Origin: Culex pipiens pallens
Lineage: Eukaryota > Arthropoda > Insecta > Diptera > Culicidae
DNA: 64,000 nt
Assembly (NCBI RefSeq): GCF_016801865.2
Contig: NC_068938.1
Span: 51,724,493 to 51,788,492 of the forward strand
Direction of reading: 5' to 3'
Shown: in pieces, positions 57,789 through 64,000 of the stretch
How positions within the stretch are numbered: position 1 is the stretch's first letter
Layout: every line of letters begins with the position of its first letter
Made by a program: the position numbers and the translations under genes
Notes under the pieces: model-generated
What the model saw: the letters and a program-made list of their open reading frames with translations, nothing else
The model's database searches: none
Told to the model about the DNA's origin: nothing

Positions 57789-58627
57789 TTTGAAACATTT
57801 TTCCTCAACTCCACCATAAGTCCCCACAGAGTGTGAGTGTGCGTTTCCAAAATAAAAAAAAAAAACCCTCGAGCATTACTCACGCGTGAGGGGCGGATTT
57901 ATTTATGATTGTGAGCGGCCTCATCGCGGCGGAAAAATACTTCTGCCCCCCATACGGCATCATCACCGGTGAAATCTTCATCATTCGACAATCGGAGTAT
58001 CTCGGCGGAGGTATGTGGACCTCCCCACCACTGCCCTCCCCTCTTGCTCTTTGGTAATATTTTATCTTCTGGCTTTCGTATATAAGTGAGTGGGGGTGGG
58101 AGGGTTTACCACCCGCTCTGGGATGAAAAACGGTTTGTCACCTTTCTCGGGTGTATTATATCGTTCCACCTGGGATTGCTGTTCTTATAAGTGGTAATAT
58201 TTCAAAGATGAATAATTTAAGTTGATCTCTTAAATAAAAAAAAATAAAAAATAAAGGATTTGGCAGGCTCTAAATAAATGTTGCTGGCCATTAATGCAAT
58301 TTTCCCCAAATTGAAAAATAAAAAAAAGAAGATTTCTAGAATTGTTGGAAATGGTCCAATAAGCTATGGCATTTCCATTGTTTGAAGGACCTTTTCAAAT
58401 AAAACTCTAGATTTCAAAAAATATATTTTTAAAATCAGGCACACTCGATTCTGAATTTACGCAATCAGTTTGTTGACGACTTCTCATTTCCAACAAATCG
58501 ATTTTTTTAAGTGTTTTCGGATCTTTCTGTTTTCCGAACGGAAAAGTTTTACCAAATTGCGTTGAAGAAATTTTCAAAGTTTCTGTGAACTAAATAAATA
58601 ATTCGGTGTATCTCAATTTCATTCCTG
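57789..58627. other. No gene; one GGTCC MITE relic
   Basis: 57870-58160 is moderate-GC and apparently unique, without a recognisable product. 58350-58396 holds AATGGTCCAATAA...TTGAAGGACCTTTT, a relic of the family at 13339. Confidence 0.4.
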
Positions 58628-58752
58628 TTAGATAAGCCTTTTTAAATTTTAAGTTTAAATCCTAGAATCATACATCTATACACATGTTTTTACTGTGTAT
58701 AGATGTATGATTCTAGGATTTAAACTCAAAATTTCACAAAAGGCTTATCTAA
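58628..58752. repeat. 125-bp hairpin
   Basis: TTAGATAAGCCTTTTTAAAT and its near-complement ending GGCTTATCTAA; the inner arms AATCCTAGAATCATACATCT pair almost perfectly around a TTTTTA centre. Probably a small palindromic MITE; flanks give no clear duplication. Confidence 0.7.
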
Positions 58753-58826
58753 TCATATTTTGCATATTTTTTTAATTTTGCAGATAAAAAATAAAAATTA
58801 AGTTTGAAAAAAACAAAAGGCAATTG

Positions 58827-59769
58827 AGCAATTCCAGCTCAAAACAGAAATTTTTTAGGTACTTTTTTCTCGACCCTCTCCGATTTCAATAGAACTTTGT
58901 AAACATGTTATCCTACGCCTATGTAAGCCATTTTTGTGTATATGAAGCCAGTTTCACTCGATAGTGACATTTGAGAAGGGCGTAAGTGTTTTAAATATTT
59001 TTGTAATTCGGAATTTAAATATCGCTGTATCTCCAAGCCGTTGCATCGTATCAAAAAGTGGTAAAAGACAAACTTGTAAGAAATTGGACGGGCTTTCTGA
59101 AAAAAAACACTGAAAAAAAAGGCTGAAAAAAAAAATAGTTTTCCATGGTTTTTGACAATTTTTATATGACAGACTTGCTTTTTCAATCTCTTAAATATTT
59201 TTACCGGAAAGCTCGTCCAATTTCTCATAAGAATGTCTTTGACCACTTTTCTAAATAACCTGTTTTTTGATGATATAAGTTAATTTACTATCCAGGTTAC
59301 TACCATCCACTGAACTACACTGAAAAAAATATTCTGTTTCCAGTTATGAGTAATAAAATTAGCTTCCTATTGAAATGTGGTCAAATACAAACTTATGGGA
59401 AATTGGAGAGCTTTCCGGTAAAAATATTTACGAGACTGAAAGACTGAAGAATCGATTCCCGTACTCGGTTTCTGAAAATTTTGACGTTTAGAGCACTTAA
59501 AAAAATAGTTTCGGTAAATGATTTTTGTATGTTTTAGGTGCTATTTTCACAAAAATTTTGAACGAAAAAAATCGTGGGCTCACCTTTAAATTTGACCTTT
59601 AAACTTAAAAATCAAAGAATCTCATAAAAGCGGCGTGTTTTTTTTAATTCGGTGTATTTTTTTTTTTTTGGAAAGCCCTTCTAATTTCCTACAAGTTTGT
59701 CTTTGAGAACTTTTTGATACGATGCAACGGTTTTGAGATACCGATTCCCTATTTGGCATGGAATTGCTC
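58827..59769. mobile_element. Inverted-repeat element with GAGCAATTCCA ends
   Basis: GAGCAATTCCAGCTC and ATGGAATTGCTC are inverted. Deeper, CCGTTGCATCGTATCAAAAA with AGACAAACTTGTAAGAAATT is mirrored near 59690-59735. Arms are long but worn. The outer GAGCAATTC matches the ends of the 15078/52630 family although the interiors differ. Confidence 0.65.
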
Positions 59770-59810
59770 AATTTTGAAATCAAAACTTTTATAAAATAAC
59801 TCAGCTTAAC

Positions 59811-59955
59811 CCTTTCAGGCCTAATGCGTCATATTGACCCACAAATAAAAAAAATCTAAACAGGCCTATAACTTTCGTATGGTCCTTAAAATCATTTTCC
59901 CATCATTACCTTAACAAAATGTTTTTTTTTTCTCCAATATTCAGGTCTGAAAGGA
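59811..59955. mobile_element. piggyBac-like MITE, TTAA-flanked
   Basis: TTAA at 59807-59810 then CCCTTTCAGGCCTAAT; ATTCAGGTCTGAAAGGA then TTAA at 59956-59959. TTAA duplication and a CCCTTTCAG-type inverted end fit piggyBac. 145 bp, no coding. Confidence 0.7.
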
Positions 59956-60058
59956 TTAAATCAAAACAAAATAGTAGTTTAGACAACATGTTGCAGAAAC
60001 AAGATTTTTTTGAGACGAGATCAAGATTCATCGAAGTAGATAAATTCTACAACTGCTG

Positions 60059-61200
60059 AAATTACAACTACGTTCGGGATTTCCTGAACAACACCAAGAT
60101 TGAATACTACAGCCATGACGATCCAGGTAAACGCCCCATGAAACAGGTCCTCCAAGGTCTGTACGACATGGATGTGAGCGTGCTGAAAGAAGAGCTCAAA
60201 ACTCTTAAGTTGAACGTGATCGAAGTCTTCAAGATGACGAGACACAACAAAGACATCAAGTATCGTGATCAACTGTACCTGGTTCATCTCGAGAAAGGAT
60301 CGACAACGCCGTCTGAGCTGAAAGCAGTTCGGGCAATTTTCAACATCATCGTGACTTGGGAACGTTATCGACCGTGACGTGACGCAATGTTTGAACTGCT
60401 TGCAGTTTGGACATGGTGGAAGGAACTGTTTCATCAAGAGTCGTTGTGCAACCTGCGGAGGTGAGCACAAAACTCAAGCTTGCGAAACAATCAACGAGAA
60501 CATCGAAGCGAAATGCTTCAATTGCGGCGGCGACCATTCTACCAAGAATCGAAGCTGCCCAAAACGAGCTGAATTTGTAAAAATTCGGCAGCAAGCGACG
60601 ACGAGGCATCAACCAAATCATCGCAGAACACCACCAGCATACACGGACGTGGATTTTCCTGCTTTGGCGTCACCTGCGGGAGCGGGATCTGTTTGAGTGG
60701 TTCCAAATCTGCAGCCATTGCCGTTGAATCAGCGGTAAAGAGTTGCAGAGCATACAACACCTCCAGGCTTCAGTCAGCAACCGAGGGAAAACCAACCAAC
60801 ATCAACGGGTGAAGGCAGTAGTAAACTGTTTTCACCACAAGAACTTTTGAACATTTTCATCGAGATGACAACAACACTGCGTGGTTGCAAAACTCGCCAG
60901 GAACAAGTAAGAACTCTTGGAGCATTCATCTTAAAATACAGTTCGTAGTTTACTCGTTCTAGTGATTTTGAATATTTCAATGAATTTATTTTTTTAGTTT
61001 TTTTTCTTTTTTACCCAAATGTATTCGATTCAATGCAATAATGTAAAACAATTTGAAGTAAATAAAATAAATGTGATCAGTTAATAAGAAAACGAAAAAT
61101 ACAACAAAGATGAAGAGCATTAGGCCATACCACTTAGCATGTAAAAGAAATGTAATTATTATAAGAATATTCAATAAAGACATATTTAATTTCAAAAAAT
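60059..61200 (+). pseudogene. Broken Jockey-type LINE ORF1 (gag-like) with 3' tail but no ORF2
   Basis: An open frame from 60059 to 60377 reads a PRE_C2HC-type domain (LQGLYDMDVSVLKEELKTLK, RHNKDIKYRDQLYLVHLEKG) ending IVTWERYRP. A frameshift follows, and the next frame (60379-60696) continues with three zinc knuckles: CLNCLQFGHGGRNC, CATCGGEHKTQAC and CFNCGGDHSTKNRSC. After an in-frame TGA, the same frame later reads a typical ORF1 C-terminus (FSPQELLNIFIEMTTTLRGC) up to a TAG at 60946-60948. A further TGA (60056-60058) breaks the N-terminal part. In an intact element this protein binds the LINE RNA. No reverse transcriptase or endonuclease follows; instead an AT-rich stretch ends near an AATAAA at about 61174. 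It is either an internally deleted LINE or an ORF1-only half-LINE. Confidence 0.85.
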
Positions 61201-62125
61201 ACAATTGCTGAAAAAATCACGTTTTGCAACGAGTTGCATTTTTTGCATTTCCGGGAACACTATTTGAATGGAATTTTAAGTCAAATGTCCATGTGTTTAA
61301 TCAATTCACCGTTCAAATCAATACAATATTGAATGGTTTTATATTTTGATACAAGTGATAAAAGTTCAACTTTTAGCGCTCATGTCGGTGCTGAAAAATA
61401 TAATTCTGTTATTTTTGGTAGAGCAAAATAGACCGAACGACGAAAATTTACAGAAAAAGTGAAAAGATTAACGATGGAATTGGAAAAACATAGTTTCAAA
61501 ACTTTCATGGCATGTTGTGTTGTGTTGAATGTTGTTTAAGCATTGAAATTTTTGTGAATCAATTTTTAATCTGACTCAATAAGTTAAAAAAAATATATTT
61601 ATATCGAAGAAAGATTCAAATAACAAGCAATATTTTTAACATACTTTCTAAAAATAATTAAAATTATTAGTAGAAGTCAAAAGCAATTAAAAATCTAACT
61701 CCATGCCATTTCGAAGATGTATGTGACGAACTTGTTTTATTGGTTTGTGTCACTGAAAAGTAAAATGCTTAAAAAACATTTAATTTAATTCCAACAATGA
61801 TTTATTGCAAATTAACATTCGAAACTCTTATATTGTTTTAGCCATGAATCAATTTATATGCATTGAATGCATTCACTTCACAGCTTTTAGTCTATTTTGA
61901 AGGAACTTTAAATAAGTCAATAAAAATTAAAGTTAAAATAATAAAAAATAAGAAATAGTTTCTAGGTATCATTGTTAATTTGAGACTAGGAGGATCAATC
62001 ACCACGTCTCCCTCCTGATGTAAACTGGATCTGTGTAAACGTCTCACTCCGAGGAGCACTCTCCTCACGAGTGAGCAAACGTTGGTTGCCGCCGCCGCTC
62101 TCGACTTTCGTCTCGTGGGGAATGT
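61201..62125. other. No gene seen
   Basis: AT-rich to about 61980, then a moderate-GC stretch (61985-62120) with CCGCCGCCG and a CTCCTCACGAGTGAG palindrome that could be promoter or 5' UTR sequence for the segment that follows. Confidence 0.35.
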
Positions 62126-62497
62126 ATGTTGGTATTTTTAATGAAACTTATCAAATATTTAAGCGTTACTAATATTTCTCTCCATCTCTTTCACTCGGCT
62201 CTGTTGCTGCTGCCGCCCCGGTTAGGAGTATGTTACATCACCCTCCTCCTCTACCTTTGCTTGGCCTCACCGTTGAAGCTCACGTTCGTCATTTACCGGA
62301 GCGTACGCGTTGGCATCAACCGCGCCATCAGCCGCCATTATGGCCAGGACTGGAAGCACACCTCCTTCCAACCCAACAAACCACCCTGCGGCAATCAGCC
62401 CCCTTTTGCACGAAGCGCGCGCGCATTCCAAACCACATCCATGATACCCACCCCTTCACACTCAAATGAATATGTTTCAAAAACACAAATATTTTAA
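62126..62497 (+). CDS. Possible coding exon or gene fragment, family unknown
   Basis: A 123-codon frame with a GC-rich core at about 62225-62400. In that core, codons mostly end in C or G (reading LKLTFVIYRSVRVGINRAIS then RHYGQDWKHTSFQPN), unlike neighbouring DNA. A pyrimidine tract ending CCCCGGTTAG just before it could be a splice acceptor. The first residues are hydrophobic (YITLLLYLCLASPL), suggesting a membrane segment. No donor GT occurs at the end of the core, and the last 30 codons look like read-through. A second overlapping frame (62230-62469) is Pro/His-rich and less likely. I do not recognise the protein. Confidence 0.3.
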   Translation: MLVFLMKLIKYLSVTNISLHLFHSALLLLPPRLGVCYITLLLYLCLASPLKLTFVIYRSVRVGINRAISRHYGQDWKHTSFQPNKPPCGNQPPFARSARAFQTTSMIPTPSHSNEYVSKTQIF

Positions 62498-63837
62498 TTC
62501 ACTCTTTATATGAAAAGAATGTAATGTCGATGGATTTCGAAAAATGACGTTTGTACAACTAAATATCAACATCCTGCGTGTAGACAGAACTTTCAGAAGA
62601 GATTGGTTAAATTTTGACAAAAATATGCTCTAATTCTTTTAATGAAAAGTATAGTAAAAAAAAATCAGAAACCACCCCAAAGAGACTCTGTGACTAAACC
62701 TTACGTGAACTCCACCACAACGCTATACCATATCCATTTCCCAATCAACATTTCCAGCGTGCTAAAGGTGTTACATTATTCCTCAAGTTGGCTCGTCCTC
62801 CGGCCAAGTTAGCCAACTTGATTATGAATTCAAACCATGCCCACCCAGCTAGTATGGACTTCTTAGAGCCACCAAAGCATGTGATTTGGTTTGCCCACCT
62901 CATGTTACGATGGACGAACTGCACAAAGCGGAAAACGTTTCTCGCAAGGTGTGAAAAATTACCATTTTGAAAATTGCTCGAATGCTTACCGTTTATCAGA
63001 GTCGCCACTTATAGGTGACGAAACATACCATGAATCTATTGAACCATTTCAAAAGGAGCATCTGTGTGTGTGGTGAACCATTAATTAATTAATCAAAGCA
63101 CACTTTCAGTTCGTTTGAGCAGTTGTTTGGCGTTTGAGGTGTCACTTTGCTGCTTTTAGATGCTGATTTGTTGCAATAATGACCATAAAATTGGTTGTTT
63201 TGGATGTACTTCTTAAGAGACGGTTACGTGGAGAAATTTTAATTATTGTTCTTTTTTTCACTTTCCTTTGCCAAATTGGTAATCGTTAATGAAGTGATTT
63301 TATAATCATTTCTTTTTGGAGCAGACTTTCTCATTCCATTTCATTCTGGATGGATGGATTGTCTGATTTCAGAGTTTAGTGAACTTCAGATTCTTTTGGT
63401 TTTGTGATTGTTTAGTTTAGTACCCACAATTTGTAGACTTTGATTTTTTGGTTCTATTTTTTATATTTATATAACAACATAACAAATTTCAAGTTTTGGA
63501 TAGTCGAAAAAATCACTTCGAATTCGAACAATCAATTCAAGTTTTTGTTATATAATAAGAAAAATAAGAAAAATTGAAGACCTTTCTGACAAAAATAAAC
63601 TGAGAAAAAATAAACGCTATATTTTAAATAGTTTTATGAGGTTTCCAGATTTTAATGTTTTTATGTAAATTTGTGATGTGAATCGTTTTTTTTGCCCAAG
63701 CAAAAGGCAAAATGGAGTGAAAATCCACCAGATTTTATTACTTATTTAATTCTAAAGCTCGTGCATTATCTTTTTTTGACAGAATTATCTTACACTGCTG
63801 TATAAACCTTAAACACTTATTAATTTACACACACTCA
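62498..63837. other. No confident gene
   Basis: AT-rich DNA. 62690-63080 has somewhat higher GC and open frames of 60-87 codons on both strands without a recognisable product. Confidence 0.35.
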
Positions 63838-64000
63838 AAAAAATGAGTTCGCGTAAACGTGAACAGCGTTCATTCCAACGGGAACCAGGAAGAAAACTGT
63901 TCACTTTCATGGTGCAATGCACTATAAAAGTTGAACAGTTTTCTTCCTGGTTCCCGGTGGCATGAACGCTGTTCACGTTTACGCGAACTCATTTTTTTGA
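63838..64000. mobile_element. Palindromic MITE cut by the window edge
   Basis: It starts after TA with CACACACTCAAAAAAATGAG. Arms run GTTCGCGTAAACGTGAACAG to GGAACCAGGAAGAAAACTGT and their complements, around a short centre near 63920. The right end (CATTTTTTTGA) reaches the last base, so the final few bases and target duplication lie outside. Confidence 0.75.

Overview
The window looks like mosquito nuclear DNA, most likely Culex (C. pipiens/quinquefasciatus complex). This rests on AT-rich sequence, small spliced metazoan genes in a sea of repeats, and repeat families that I recognise in style as culicine; no species assignment is possible from sequence reading alone. Nothing bacterial, viral or organellar is seen.

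Genes are few. The clear ones form a head-to-head pair: an 810-residue WD40 protein of the TBL3/Utp13 family (minus strand, 18782-22329, two coding exons) and a 217-residue TMEM186 homologue (plus strand, 22634-23343, two exons). Their start codons lie 304 bp apart, so the gap must act as a shared promoter; it holds a CACGTG E-box. Their roles are separate (nucleolar small-subunit processome; mitochondrial complex I assembly). At 5721-6136 (minus) is a first coding exon of a secreted, Ser/Thr-rich protein whose remaining exons I could not find. A possible coding segment lies near 62.2 kb. A broken Jockey-type LINE ORF1 lies at 60.06-60.95 kb.

Most of the rest is transposable elements without their own enzymes. 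By region: 1.5-4.1 kb has three copies of a family with GCCTTCCTCA ends that looks like a Helentron/HINE. 7.4-8.0 kb has a TA-flanked MITE inside an older MITE. 8.3-9.65 kb has a retroposed element with a 22-bp target duplication and 116/128-bp tandem monomers. 10.6-18.3 kb has several small palindromic MITEs. 27.88-32.77 kb has a palindrome of two 2,415-bp arms, each carrying about twelve 164-bp tandem units, followed head-to-tail by a shorter relative. 35.4-37.3 kb has a second copy of the retroposed element with a Tc1/mariner-like fold-back element nested at a TA. 39-46 kb has piggyBac-like and Tc1/mariner-like MITEs, some nested. 47.8-51.5 kb has another TA-flanked MITE and then a 3,066-bp hAT-like fold-back element with an 8-bp target duplication, carrying 29 copies of an 8-bp minisatellite with another MITE inside. 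52.1-59.96 kb has further long inverted-repeat elements.

The main theme is that long-armed fold-back elements arose independently in at least four structural classes here (HINE-like, Tc1 IR/DR-like, hAT-like and the GAGCAATTC families), and several have tandem repeats inside the arms. Transcripts across them would make long double-stranded RNA. The remaining stretches are AT-rich intergenic or intronic DNA in which I see no gene.
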